Shown: positions 20,815 through 33,300 of the stretch, piece by piece
Layout: each line of letters opens with the position of its first letter
Position numbering within the stretch: position 1 is the stretch's first letter
DNA from: Saururus chinensis
Lineage: Eukaryota > Streptophyta > Magnoliopsida > Piperales > Saururaceae
Length of the DNA stretch: 64,000 bases
Assembly: GCA_035235625.1 (NCBI GenBank)
Contig: CP141148.1
Location: 29,761,057-29,825,056 of the forward strand
Direction of reading: 5' to 3'
Notes under the pieces: generated by a model
What the model was told of the DNA's origin: nothing
Database searches by the model: none
What the model saw: only the letters and a program-made list of their open reading frames with translations
Program-made: the position numbers and the translations under genes

Positions 20815-23040
20815 TGTAATGTTCAGGAATTTTCTAAATTCTTAAAGTCGGCTATGTGGAAATTATGGTGTTGGACCCCTTAACTTTCTCATAAGGATAA
20901 CTTAATCATTGGTTGAAACTGGTGGCTGAAAATATGTGAATGAAAAGTAGACAGAAAGAGCTTCGAAACACCACCAAGAATGAACAAATTGGAGTTTGGA
21001 TGAGGGAGATACAACCATTTGAAGTTGAATATTATGTGTACGGCCCATTTACCCTAATTTGACGTACGAATTGTCCATTTAAATCACTATATGAACCCAA
21101 TTAATTAAATGGATGTAAATTAATTTTTGGGGCCTAATTAGGTAGCCAAAGTGAGGAAGTTTTAGTCTAACTTCTAAGGGGAACCCTAATCCCCATGCCT
21201 ATAAAATGGCTAATTAGATCTTCCAGCGGGGAGCTTTTTGGCCTTGAGAAGGGAGGAGAGAAAATAAGCTACCACTGAGTTTTCGATGCCGGAGACAGGG
21301 TAGGAGGGGAATGAGTGTGAAGATCGGAGGGCGGTGGGAGGACGAAGTACTAGACAGGATTTTGCATGGAGGGGCTAGCAGCAAGTTTTGGGGGCTGCAT
21401 GATCTTGGTGCAAGCTAAGCCGGCCACATTTGCTCTACCACGACCATAGCAACAACAGGGGCTGCCTTTTCTGGCGGTCCCTGATTGTGTCTCGTTTATG
21501 AGAGTCAAGGGTAGTCCAGCATATCCATGACTGGGCTGACAGCCCCAAAACAGTTGTTGAAATCCAAATGTCCGGCAGCAGATAGGACCAACGACGGTTG
21601 GGTGCAGTCAAGCGGCTATGGAAGTTGTGTCTTTTGGGCATCTCTGTGAGGGAGACGTTCGCCACGAGTCCAGGTACAATTTTCGGCACCTTAAAGAGCG
21701 TCCTCTAGCGACTTTGGCACCAGATCCAGTGGGCAAGGTTCTATCTAGAGAAAACATACCGAGTGAGAGAGTGGGAAAGATGAGGGCTAGCAATGAAGTT
21801 GACCCTACCGCATCCACCCTGTCACTGCCAAAGGCCATACATGCAGACAAGGTGAGATCTTTGTTCGAGGAGGCCCATGAGGGGCTTTGTGGGAGGCCCA
21901 ACACTGCTAGCCAAACCAAACAGAGGTCTATAGACATCTCCGTGAGGAAGACAACTGCCCGACCAGGAAATAGAGGTCCGCAGTCGTCTCCGCGAGGAAG
22001 ACGACTGTGGGACCAGAAATTTAATTTCCAGTCTGGTTTAAAAAAAGAGAAAAAAAAGGAAGCAAACCGGGTTCAGTTCAGGGGTTTATAAGTATTCAAA
22101 AAAATTAGAAAGATTACCAATGCACTTTGTGAGGTGTTTGAATATCTTTGCCAAGTTTCAGGTTCAGGAAAAATCCCTAATTTCTTGAAATAACTATTTT
22201 CCCCTTGTAGCTAAGTCACGGTTCACTTACCCAACTTAGGGGCTCCGGTTTAGAGGCCTATGAGAACTTAAAAATTGATAAAATTTGCGGTCATAGTTTG
22301 ATGTGCACCCTAAGTATAGACCAAACCGCATAGTGAGAAAAAAAATCCCAGTATGTGGATAATTGAATATTTTGCCCCTAGGGTTAAGGGTAAATTGTTT
22401 AGTCTACCAAGGTTAGTTCAAGGAGCACACGACCCCGGTAAATGCTAGGAAAATTACCCCAAGTCCATAACAATAAATAGTAACCTTGAACCCAATTTTG
22501 GACCCATTGGATGTCAAGAGGGATTATAATATATTGGCAACAAATACCCTTATGAGTAGGCCGCCCACATTCGTATTAATGGAAGCGTGAGTCAATTTGA
22601 GAGTGAAGCCTTAGGAGAGGGTAATGACTTAAAATCAATAAATAGGAAGTAAGATGACAAGAATGACCCAAGGGAGGGTACTATTGTAATGACCCATTTT
22701 CCGGTTATGCCTAATCCAATGGGTTAGGGGTAATTCTATAATTTTAGATAAGCGTTAGGAGCTTTCAAAGGATTAAATCCTCATATTTGGTTGAGCTCAA
22801 AGTAACGAGCGTAGGGAATTAAAGAGAACACGAAACGGAGGTCAGGAGCAAAAGTTATGACCTCGGGAAGCATGCCACATGGGCGGGACCCATTTAAAAA
22901 GTGTTGGATAACCTACCTATGTGTGGTCTATTTTAGAATGACTAGTCGATACGAGTCCATCAGTGCCACGAATGCGTAATTCTAACTTCAGGGTAGGAAG
23001 TTCTCGCATTTTGAGGTTATAATATTATTCGAATAAAATA

Positions 23041-23235
23041 ATATCATATCAGATAAGATTGATGACGCAAGTGGATAAGATTGTTGATGAAGAGGATAGG
23101 ATTGCTGATAAAGTAGATACGATTACTAATACAAGTGGATAAGTTTACTGACGAAGCAGATAAGATTATTGATGACAAAGCACATAGGATTGCTGACAAA
23201 GTAGATAAGATCGTTGATGTAGAGGATGGGATTGA
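23041..23235 (+). repeat. Degenerate GATAAGATTGATGA repeat in U3
   Basis: About ten degenerate short units built on GATAAGATT-x-x-TGATGA(C/A)-GAAG/GTGG precede the TATA box by 50-250 bp. The position is typical of promoter-proximal LTR enhancer repeats; a regulatory role is inference. Confidence 0.7.
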
Positions 23236-23459
23236 CATGTGTCAATCCTATATGCCATGTGTTAGCCTCATGTCTATCTAATTTTTCTATAAATAACATC
23301 CAGACTGTCCAGTTTTGAAGCTCTGAATTCTCTCCCACGTTTTCTCATTCTCTCGCACGTTCAAAAACTTTTGTTCTTCATTTCTCACTCATTTTAAGTA
23401 TGATTCGAGTCGTTCTTGAGGCATTCCTAGCTCATTAAAGGGTGATCTACGCAATGGCT

Positions 23460-24135
23460 TGGTATATTCCTCGAGTTGGCATTCCTAGAGAGGGGAATTG
23501 CTTGAGGATAGAGGAGGCTTTGTTCGCCACCCTCCTGCCTTGAAGAGAAAGCAACGGCCCGAAGAGAGAGGGGGGGACTCCGTCACCTGGCTGCATCAAG
23601 AGATGTGGCCCAGAGTAGGGGAGGCTTCGTCCTCCACCTATGGGCCACACAATGTGAGAAACACCCCGAAAAAGGGGATGTTCTGTCTGTGGCTTACAAG
23701 CACGAAAAAAAAAGAAGAGCCTCAGGTTAAGGGGGGGTTCTATCCATAGCCCACGGGAGTGCTACGTGTTAAGTGTCACCGGGAAGGGAGAGGATTGGCT
23801 TGAGGCAAGGGTAGGCTTTGTCTGCCGACCTCATGGTTAGAAGAGAGAGAAGTGGCCTAGGGAAAGAGGAGGCTCCGTCCTCCATCACAGGGACGCAACG
23901 AGGAAAGTAACCTGGAGTAGGGGAGATTCCATCCTCCATCGAAGGGCCACACAGTGTGAGGAACAACCCCGAGTAAGGGGAGGTTCTGTCTACCACCCAT
24001 GAGCGCAAAAAGTGAGAAGCGTCTCCAGGAAAGGGGAGGGTTTTGTTTGTCGTCATCCAACGCAAGGTGAGAAACGTGCTGGAGCTAGTGGAGGTTCTAT
24101 TTGCCGCCTCCAAATCGGAAGGGAAGGACGCCTAG
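23460..24135 (+). repeat. LTR minisatellite of the solo LTR (about 55-60-bp units)
   Basis: Degenerate units of the form GAGTAGGGGAGGTTCCGTCCTCCA followed by a CCACA- or GCGCAA-type end repeat about ten times. Homologous in plan to the 56-bp arrays at 56781 and 62732. Open frames here are by-products of the repeats. Confidence 0.75.
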
Positions 24136-24309
24136 AGGGAACGAACATCTCCGAACGCCGCTATTTCTTGGGACATCAAGGGAATAAGCATTTCCAACCT
24201 TTTATTTAAATGCATGTGCTAATTAGGAGGTGTGTTATGCTATGATCCATTGTGTTCTAATATGCTATGCAATGATCTATCATGTTTTAATATGCATGGA
24301 TATGATATG

Positions 24310-24550
24310 TGTTCTGTCTCGCTCTAGGGTAGAGTGAGACAAGTGGTGTGTGCTCAGTCTCGGCTCAGTGATAGAGCGAGACATGTGATTGTGTTATGTC
24401 TTGCTTTGGGGTAAAACAAGACGTGTGGTGTGTGTTCGGTCTCGGCTTAGTGATGGAGCGAGACGCATGAATGTGATTGGATCCACTCTGGGGTAGAGCG
24501 AGACTTGTGATGGTGTCTGTGTGGTGCTCGCTCTGTGATAGAGCAACATG
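24310..24550 (+). repeat. GAGCGAGAC-type short repeat block
   Basis: GCTC(T/G)-x-GGTAGAG(C/T)GAGAC and CTCGGCTCAGTGATAGAGCGAGAC alternate about six times. The block is internal to the solo LTR, after the minisatellite. Confidence 0.7.
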
Positions 24551-25130
24551 TGCATTTCCTCTTATTTATCGGTTTTTGTATATCTCTGATTAAATGTTTG
24601 GATATACATATATATTTTTGTATGGTTTGATGTATGTAGTAGCCAATAGGTAGAACTACGTGCGGATCCGATCGTATCGGAGTAACATGGTGGATGTTAT
24701 CCGATATGTACATAGGCAACCAACGACAAGGTAATGTTCGCCCAATCCGAATTAGTTCTATAATTAGGTTTGTTCTGGCCTACGTGCAATAGAGCACTAA
24801 AGCTCCATAGCACGTAAAGGAACGCAAAGATTACACTCAGAGACCGCCGCCCCTAGTTTTGGTTTATTTTTAAATTTTGGGATAACCCGGAGTGCGGATT
24901 ATCCCCTGTGAACCGCTGGCTTGGGTTGGTTTTCAGGTTGGGGCATTACAATTATACCCTATGGTTGAATTACCCTACAGTATATTCCATTTCCGTAGAA
25001 ACGAATAATCTAGCTAACAAAGGATTAGAATACCCTATATTGGTGTTAAATGGCTTAAAATAGAGGGGGTGTGACCAATAGGTGACACAAAGATTATTTA
25101 AAAAGTCTTTTAAAAATCTAGGTAATGACA

Positions 25131-25603
25131 ATTGATATCAAAGCCATTTATCTAACTACAAGTTTGAAGCTATCTGAAAATTTATAACCTAGTTGAGGTG
25201 GATGGGTTTTGGGTAAGAAGCACCCCTAGGTATCCATAGTAGAAGAGTTGTGGAACGGCTGATGAGAAATCATTAGACACTTGTGGTATGGGACATATTC
25301 TGTTGATGGATAGCTCTAACGTTCATTGCACTAGTGCATAGTTAAATTTGCTTTTGTGGTGCCGCAAATACCCATTGTATGAGACATAAGTACTAGGGTT
25401 GACATAGAGGTATTTTTACGTGCACACTCTAAGTTATGTTATCTTGTGGTGTTTCTTTTAACTTAAGCACACAGTGGAAGCTCATGCTCAAGTGGGATTA
25501 ATGTGAAACCCTAAAGGGGGTGAGTGTGCCCTCCAAAGCCAAGCTTATTTAGTATTATCCTTGGAGAATTGTGGGGTCGCAATTGCTTTTAAGGGAGGAA
25601 GAA
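25131..25603 (+). other. Internal region of composite element, 473 bp, non-coding
   Basis: Begins with the PBS-like ATTGATATCAAAGCC and ends with a purine tract AAGGGAGGAAGAA just before the next LTR start. It includes CTTGTGGTATGGGACATA ... GGATAGCTCTAAC, which resembles the repeated motif in the internal region at 59440-60010. No gag or pol. Far too short to be autonomous. Confidence 0.7.
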
Positions 25604-28600
25604 TGTAACGACCGGGAATTTTCTAAATTCTCGAAGTTGACCACATGGAAATTAGGGTATTGGCCCCCTTGACCTTCTTGTGGAAATAACTTGATCATTG
25701 GTTGGAACTGGCTGGTACTACATGGATGAGGGAGATACGACCGTTCGAAGTTAAATATTGCATGCAAGGCCTGTTTACCCAAATTAGACATACGAATTGT
25801 CTATTTAAGTCACTATACTGGCCCAATTAACTAAAGTGATGGAAATTAATTTTTGGGACCCAATTAGGTAGCTAAAGTGAGGAGGTTTTGACCCAACTTC
25901 TAAGGGGAACCCTAATCCCATGCCTATAAAATGGCTAATTAGGGCTTCAAACAGGGAAGCTTTTTGGCCTTGAGAAGGGAGGAGAGAGAATAATCCACCA
26001 TGGAGTTTTCGGGACCAGAGATGGGGTCGGAGGGGAATGATTCCGAAGACCGGAGGGTGGCGGGAGGACGAAGTAATAGATGAGATTTTTCATGGAGGAG
26101 GTAGTAGCAAGTTCTGGGAGCTGCATGATCTCGGCGCAAGCGAAGCCGAACACGTTTGATCTACCACGGCCATGGCCACAACAAGGGATGCCTTCTCTGG
26201 CGGTCCTTGCTAGTGCCTCGTTTATGAGCGTCAAGGGCGGTTCGACAGATCCAGGATGGGGTTGACAGCCCCAAAACAGTTGCTGAAATCCGAATGTCTG
26301 TCAGCAGATAGGACCAACAATAGTTGGGTGCAGTCAGGCGGTTGTGGAAGTCGTGTCTTTTGGGCATCTCTGTGAGGGAGACGACTGTCGCAAATCCAAG
26401 TACGATTTTTGGCACCTTAAGAGCCTCCTCAGGCAGCTTTGGCACTAGATCCAATGGGGCTGGGTTCTTTCCAGAGCAAACAAATCGAGTGACAGAGTGG
26501 GAAAGATGTGGGGTAGCAATGCGGTAGACCTTGCCACCCCCACCTCATCATTGCTAAAGGCCATACCGTCAGATGGGGTGAGATCTCAATTCAAGGAGGC
26601 CCAACACCACCAGCCAAACTGAATAGAGGTCCGTATTTGTCTCCACGAGGAAGACGACTATGGGACCGGGAATTTAATTCCCGGTCCGATTTTTAAAAAA
26701 AAGTGAGAAAAAAAGGAAATGAACTGGGCCTAGTTTAGGTAATTATAAGTATTTAAAAAAATTAGAAAAATTACCAGTAGACGTTGAGAGGTGATTGAGT
26801 ATATTGAACAAGTTTCAAGCTAAGGAAAACTCCCCAATTCCATGTAATAACTATTTTACCCTTGTAGGCAAGTTGTTATTCACTTACTCGACTTAGGGGC
26901 TCCGGTTTAGAGGCCTATGAGTAAACTTAAAAATTGAAAAAAATTTCAGTGATAGTTTTATGTGCACCCTAAATATAAACCAACTTGCTTAGTGAGAAAA
27001 ATTTTTTTAGTAAGTAAATAATTGACCATTTTGCCCCTATGGTTAAGGGTAAATTGTTAAGTCAACGAAGGTCGGTTCAAGGGGCACACGACCCCATTAA
27101 ATGCTAGGATAATTACCCCGAGTACTTGAAGATAAGTAGTAACCTTGAGCTTAATTTTTAACCCATTGGATGTCAGGAGTGCTTATAATATAATGATAGA
27201 AATACCCTTATGAGCGGGCCGCCCACATTCGTGTGAATAGAAGCATGAGTCGATTTGATAGTGAAGCTTTGGGAGAGTGTAATGACTTAAAATCAATAGA
27301 TGGGAAGTGAGATGACTAGAATGACCCAAGGTAAGGTACCATACCCCCAAGTGGTAGAATTAACCTAATGCCCTTAGGGGCAATATATTCTATTTCCGTT
27401 GAAACGAATAATCTTGCTAACAATGAATTAGAGTACCCTATATTGGTGTTAAATGGCTTCAAATAAAGGGGGTGTGACCAGTAGGTGACCCGAAGACCTC
27501 TACAAGTCATAGTGTCATGGGAAACAAGAGAAAGAACCATAATTCTCAGGGTTTAAGGAAGCTTATTACATGTGTCTGCAATGTTGCATAGCAATCTACT
27601 AGGGTAATATATATGTAACTCGGGTGATGCGTTAGAGTTATTTACATTCTTGGGCTTGAATTCATTGAGCCCTAGCCCTGCAAATGAGTGCAATGGGCTT
27701 CTATTTATTATTAATGTCGTGTGACTTAATGTTATTTACGTTACTTAATCTGATACATGTTTTTATTATTGATGCTTTTATTTATAATGGTAACTTTAGA
27801 TTAATGAAAATTAATCAAGAGATATCGATTGCCATTAGATTGGGAGGGAGAACATCTAATCAACATAAAGACTACAATACCCTTAATAGGGTTTGGGACC
27901 TGTTCATGGAGTGAACTGGGCCCTAATATAGAATTTTACCTTGGTTAATGAACCGAGGGTAGTTATAGGAGTTGCCCTAGTCTCATGGAGACTATTAAGG
28001 TTTGAGATGTTCTCTGAGCATAGCTTTGTGGATGAGCTATTTATTTGGCTAATTCACAATATGAAGAGGACCCAAATGGTTGGGCGAATACTTGATTGGA
28101 TGAAATTAATCTAGTCAATGTTTTAAATATTTAGGGGAGTCAATGGTCATAAAGACACTAGGCTTCTATGGGTTACATTAGTAATGTCTAAGGAAACATT
28201 TTCTCCCTAAGTTGGGAGGGTGGAGATTGTGTTACTTGTATACTTTCTTCACTACCACAATGATTTGGATATTGGCCAGCGAGGTCTTTGTCATGGATTT
28301 TTGGCAAGTCTTCACGGGACCATATAGTGTGTACGAAAAGCGAAGTTGTATGAGCATAATGGAAGGTTTGTGCTTCTTTCAAATATGTGTCTATGAATAC
28401 AGTTAGGATCCTCTTCTCCAGATTCGTGGTAGGATGTTGAGAGCCCTGGGGATTTGGGTCAAGCTGCAGTTAAGCAGTCTACTCCAATGTCAGAGTCCTA
28501 TATCTGGGGATTTCTTCGAGAATAGAGTTATCTATGAATAAATACAAATTTATATTAAACAGAGAGTTGGGTTAAAACGATGAAGAGCAATTAGTGTCAT

Positions 28601-29095
28601 ATGTCATTTTAGTTGGCATATGATGTGTTTGTTTGTCGAAGAGATTAGATAGGGGTATTAATTATTGAACAAGGGTTGTGGAATAATTAATGACATTGTT
28701 TGATGTTGCTTGTTTAATTAGAAAAAGTAGAACAATTAAAAGACTTGCATAAAATGTAGAATGTTATGCTTCTTGAGATACTGTAGTGTCTAGGTAGAAC
28801 TACATATGGATCCAATCTTGTTGGAAACATCGGAGATGTTGTCTTATGAGCACATAAGCAAGTAACATCGAGTGATATTGGCCTGATCTAAAAAATATTA
28901 ATAAAACCTTTTTTTTCTCTTAGGAACTTTTCTCATGAGGGCAAAGAGGTTCCATGGTTGTTGTTTAGCTTAGTTAGTTTCAGGTTCTCTAGGCGACGAC
29001 AAGTGAGATCGGGATTGATGAGCAAGAGATGTAGTTCTTCGTTTCTCCAATTCTCGTAAGTGTATCTTTGGCGTGAGAGTCAACTTAGTTATTTA
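25604..29095 (+). repeat. 3' LTR of composite element, 3' end missing
   Basis: Starts TGTAACGACC and aligns with 20815-25100 up to about 27495, keeping the empty site of the solo LTR. It then runs on through sequence deleted from the 5' LTR, including GGTAGAACTACATATGGATCC near 28790, a block shared by all gypsy-like LTRs here. The final hundred or so bases expected before TGACA are absent. Confidence 0.68.
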
Positions 29096-29250
29096 TTTTA
29101 AGACAAATGATGGACTCGTAGTTAGACAAATAGGCAATTCTTTATGAATTTTTGAGACATGTAATAATATCATATGATTTGACTTTCGTATTTGTGAACC
29201 CCACTTATCATGACCTGGATATTTAATCGAACAGTTTGTTTTGTACTTAA

Positions 29251-29338
29251 GGAAAAAAATTTCATGTAACTTACTATTCATGCTATTTAAAAGCCTTTTT
29301 AAATAGCATGAACAATAAGTCACAAGAATTTTTTTAAA
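29251..29338. repeat. Foldback hairpin, 15-bp perfect core
   Basis: TTCATGCTATTTAAA (29277-29291) and TTTAAATAGCATGAA (29298-29312) are exact inverse complements around the loop AGCCTT. Pairing continues imperfectly outward to arms of about 40 bp (T-rich and A-rich ends). It lies in the short spacer between the truncated 3' LTR and the inverted LTR head. Confidence 0.85.
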
Positions 29339-29424
29339 AAATTTTCTAACATCTAAACCACCCTGAATTGGAGCCTGAGACAAAGAATTAAATATTTCTA
29401 TGGTTCACTTCTAAGGGTAATCTA

Positions 29425-30310
29425 GGCCAAAGTCGCTAGAGGAGGCTTTTTAAGGTGCCAAAAATCATACCTGGACTTGTGGTGGTCGTCTCCCTCACAG
29501 AGATGCCCGAAAGACACAACTTCCATAGCTGCGCAATTGCACCCAACCACTGTTGGTCCTATCTGCTGCCGGATATTCAAATTTCAACAACTATTTTGGG
29601 GCCATCAGCCCCATCCTGGATCTTCCGGACCGCCCTTGACACTCATAAATGAGGCACTAGCAGGGACTGCCAGAGAAGGCATCCCCTGGTAGAGCAAACG
29701 TGGCCGGCTTAGCTTGCGCCAAGATCATGCAACCCCCAGAACTTGCTGCTGCCCCCTCCATGAAAAATCTCTTCTACTACGTCCTCCCACTGCCCTCCAT
29801 TCTTCACGCTCATTCCCCTCCGACCCCATCTCTAGCCCCCAAAACTCCATGGCGGCTTATTTTCTCTCCTCCCTTCTTAGGGCCAAAAAGCTCCCCCATT
29901 TGAAGCTCTAATTAGCCATTTTATAGGCATGAGGATTAGGGTTCCCCTTAGAAGTTGGGTCAAAACCTCCTCACTTCGGCTACCTAATTGCGCCCCCAAA
30001 ATTAATTTTTGTCACTTTAATTAATTGGGCCTGTATAATGACTTAAATGGACAATTCATACGTCCAATTCGGGTAAACTCGCCCTGTGCGTTACATTCAA
30101 CTTCGACTAGTTATATCACCCTCATCTAAACTCCGATTTATGCGTTCTTAGTAGCTTTTTGGAACTCTGTATATCTACTTTCCATCCATATAGGCGTTAG
30201 CCACCAATTCCAACCAATGATAAAGCTATTCTAATGAGAACGTTAAGAGGTCCAACACCCTAATTTCCACATGGTCGACTTCGGGAATTTAAAAATTCGC
30301 GGGTGTTGCA
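29425..30310 (-). repeat. Inverted LTR head of composite element
   Basis: The minus strand reads TGCAACACCCGCG and follows 20815-21712 for about 890 bp, including the TATA-box region and GTGGAAATTAGGGTGTTGGA. Homology stops at CTAGCGACTTTGGC. Short open frames on the plus strand are antisense LTR sequence. Confidence 0.85.
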
Positions 30311-33300
30311 CATTGATTCAACAATCCATGCTATGTACATGAGCCCAAACGTGTATAAATACTTTTTCTTAAAGTAAAGTAGTAAATGTGAAGACTCAGT
30401 ATCTGCTGTTTTTCTTTATGCATTCCAAACTTTCCAAAATGGCGGAACTACATTGGGATAGTGGGAGGCCATGGCCCCTTTGCTTCTTGATTTTTATTTT
30501 AAGTTTATAGTATTTTTAGGTTTGTCAAAGCTCCCCCTCCCCCCATCATATTAAACGGCTTATTCTTTCTTGGCCCCCTCGACATGAAGTCCTGGTTACT
30601 CCCCTACATATGCAGTTGCAGAGCTACATTGGGATAGTGGGGAACCATGCCCCCCCCCCCCCCCCCCCCTTCTTGATTTTTTTAAAATTTTTATATTATA
30701 TTTATCCCACCCCCAATCCAACTACACACCTTAAATGACCTATTTTTTATTGGACCCTAGACATGAAGTCTTGATTTTGCCCCAGCCGACAAAACATGCA
30801 ATGGGAGAGCTACATTGGGATAGTGGGGGACCATGGCCCCCCTCTTCTTCTTTTTCTTTTTTGAAGTTTATATTATTTGTCAACCCCCGGACATGAAATC
30901 TTTGTTTTACCATTGCCGACAATACATGCAGTGGCATGCAATTCGAATAGTGGGGGGCTAGACTAAGGCTCTGCAGAAAAGGCCCATGGGATGTACCATG
31001 CCTCTTGACTTTTTATAAATTGGTAAACATGAAGATTCAGTATTTGTGGTCTTTTTTTATGTATTGATTTTAGGATCCATGATACGTAGCATGAGCCCAA
31101 TCTTTTTTGAATTTTTTTTAAAATAAAGTGGTAAATGTGAGGACTCAATATCTGCTGTCTTTCTTTATGCATTGCAAAGTTTTCGGTATGGCAAAGCTAC
31201 ATTGGTGCAATGGAAGGCCATGGCCCCCTTGGTTCTTGATATTTTTTTTTATGTGTATAGTATTTTTTAGGTTTGTCAACGGTAAGCTTATCCTCCGACT
31301 CCACCTCCCCCTCCCTCCCCCCATTAAATGACTTATTCTTTCTTGGCCCCCCAGACATTAAGTTTTGTTTCCACCCTTCCACATGCAGTGACAGAGCTAC
31401 ATTGTGCCCTCTTATTGACTTTTTTTATGTATATATTATTTTATCCCCCTACACATGTAGTTGCAGAGCTACATTGGGACAGTGGGGATTCATTCCCCCC
31501 CCCCTTCTTGATTTTTTTTAAGTTTATATAATATTTTAGCCCCCACCCCCAACCCAACTACACACCTTAAATGAGATATTTTTTCTTGGCCCCCTAGACA
31601 TGAAGTCCTAATTTCGCCCCCACCGACAATACATGCAGTGGGAGAGCTACATTGGGATAGTGGGGGACCATGACCTCCCTCTTCTTCTTTTTCTTTTTTG
31701 AAGCTTATATTATTTGTCAGTCCCCGAACTTGAAATCTTTGTTTTACCATTGCCGACAACACATGCAGTGGTGTACAATTCAAACAGTGGGGGGCTAGAC
31801 TAAGGCTTTGCAGAAAAGGCCCATGGGATGTACCATGCCTCTTGTCTTTTTATAAAATGGTAAACATGAAGATTCAGTATTGGTGGTCTTTTTTTATGTT
31901 ATTGATTTTAGGATCCATGATAAGTAGCATGAGCCCAATCTTTTTTGAATTTTTTTTTAAAGTAAAGTGGTAAATGTGAGGACTCAATATCTGTGGTCTT
32001 TCTTTATGCATTCCAAAGTTTTCGGTATGACAAAGCTACATTGGTGCAATGGAAGGCCATGGTCGCCTTGGTTCTTGATATATTTTTTTATGTGTATAAT
32101 ATTTTTTAGGTTAGTCAAAAGTAAGCTTATCCTCTGACTCCACCTCCCCCTCCCTCCTCCCCCACTGGCCCCCCCCATTAAATAACTTATTCTTTCTCAG
32201 CCCCCCGGACATGAAGTTTTGTTTCCACCCTTCCACATGCAGTGATAGATCTACATTGTGCCAGCTTATTGACTTTTTTCTAAGTATATATTATTTTAGC
32301 CCTCTACACATGCAGTTGTAGAGCTACATTGGGACAATGGGGATCCATGCCCCCCCCCCCCCCCCTCTTGATTTTTTTTAAGTTTATATGATATTTTAGC
32401 CCCCACCCCCAACCCAACTACACACCTTAAATGACATTTTTTCTTGGCCCCCTAGACATGAAGTCCTAATTTCGCCCCCGCCGACAATACATGCAGTGGG
32501 AGAGCTACATTGGGATAGTGGGGGGCCATGGCCCCCCCTCTTCTTCTTTTACTTTTTTGAAGTTTATATTATTTGTCAGTCCCCGGATATAAAATCTTGG
32601 TTTTTCCATTGCCGACAATACAAGCAGTGGCATGCAATTCGGACAGTGGGGGGCTAGATTGAGGCTCTGCACAAAAGGCCGATGGGATGTACCATGCCTC
32701 TTGACCGTTTATAAAATGGTAAACATGAAGACTCAGTATTTGTGGTCTTTTTTTATGTATTGATTTTAGGATCCATGATGTGTAGCATGAGCCCAAACTT
32801 TTTTGAAGTTTTTTTTAAAAGTAAAGTGGTAAATGTGAAGACTCAGTATCTGCGGTCTTTCTTTATGCATTCCAAAGTTTTCGGTATGTCAAACTTGCAT
32901 TGGTGCAGTGAGAGGCCACGACTCCCTTGCTTCTTGATATTTTTTTTATTTGTATAGTATTTTTGAGGTTAGTCAAAGGTAAGCTTATCCTCCGCCCAGC
33001 CCCCCCCCCCCCGCCACCGGCCATTAAATGACTTATTCTTTCTTGGCCCCACGGACATGAAGTCTTGTTTCCACCCTTGCATATGCAATGATAGAGCTAC
33101 ATTGGGCACTTTTATTGATTTTTTTAAGTATATACTATTTTAGCCCCCTACACATGCAGTTACAGAGCTACATTGGGACAGTGGGGAACCATGGCCCCCC
33201 CTCTTCTTGATTTTTTTTTAAAGTTTGTATTATATTTTATCCCCCCCCCCCCCCCCCCCCGCCAACCCAGCTACACACCTTAAATGACCTATTTTTTATT

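Larger units (their letters stand above)
22685..24950 (+). mobile_element. Solo gypsy-like LTR, 2,266 bp
   Basis: Starts TGTAATGACCC, ends GGGGCATTACA. Flanked by ACTAT (22680-22684) and ATTAT (24951-24955), a 5-bp duplication with one transition. The sister LTR at 25604 onward has the unoccupied site, reading GGTACCATACCCC near 27336. Related to the LTRs of the element at 55972-64000: both share the stretch around AATACGAGTCCATC, a TATA box (23288-23296 here), a GGTAAGGGGAGGTT-like minisatellite and the GGCAGAACTACGT-like block. Confidence 0.88.
20815..25130 (+). repeat. 5' LTR of composite element (interrupted)
   Basis: Starts TGTAATG and ends GGTAATGACA, followed by the primer-binding-like ATTGATATCAAAGCC. 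Without the nested solo LTR it is about 2.0 kb. Compared with the 3' LTR it lacks the portion corresponding to about 27500-29000. TATAAAA at 21200-21206 is the likely promoter. Open frames such as 21618-22091 are LTR sequence and match no protein family. Confidence 0.78.
20815..30310. mobile_element. Composite LTR element with two outward U3 ends, nested solo LTR
   Basis: The flanks are CATTG (20810-20814) and CATTG (30311-30315); removing the insert restores the array consensus TTTATGCATTGATTCAAC. The left end starts TGTAATGTTCAGG. The right end, on the minus strand, starts TGCAACACCC and then follows the left end for about 890 bp. Inside are a 5' LTR (20815-25130, holding a solo LTR at 22685-24950), a short internal region (25131-25603), a 3' LTR (25604 to about 29095), a foldback spacer, and the inverted LTR head (29425-30310). 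No pol or gag coding is visible. Confidence 0.85.

Noticed and set aside
21618..22091. 157-codon open frame
   Set aside because: It lies wholly inside an LTR, is interrupted in the sister LTR, and matches no family.
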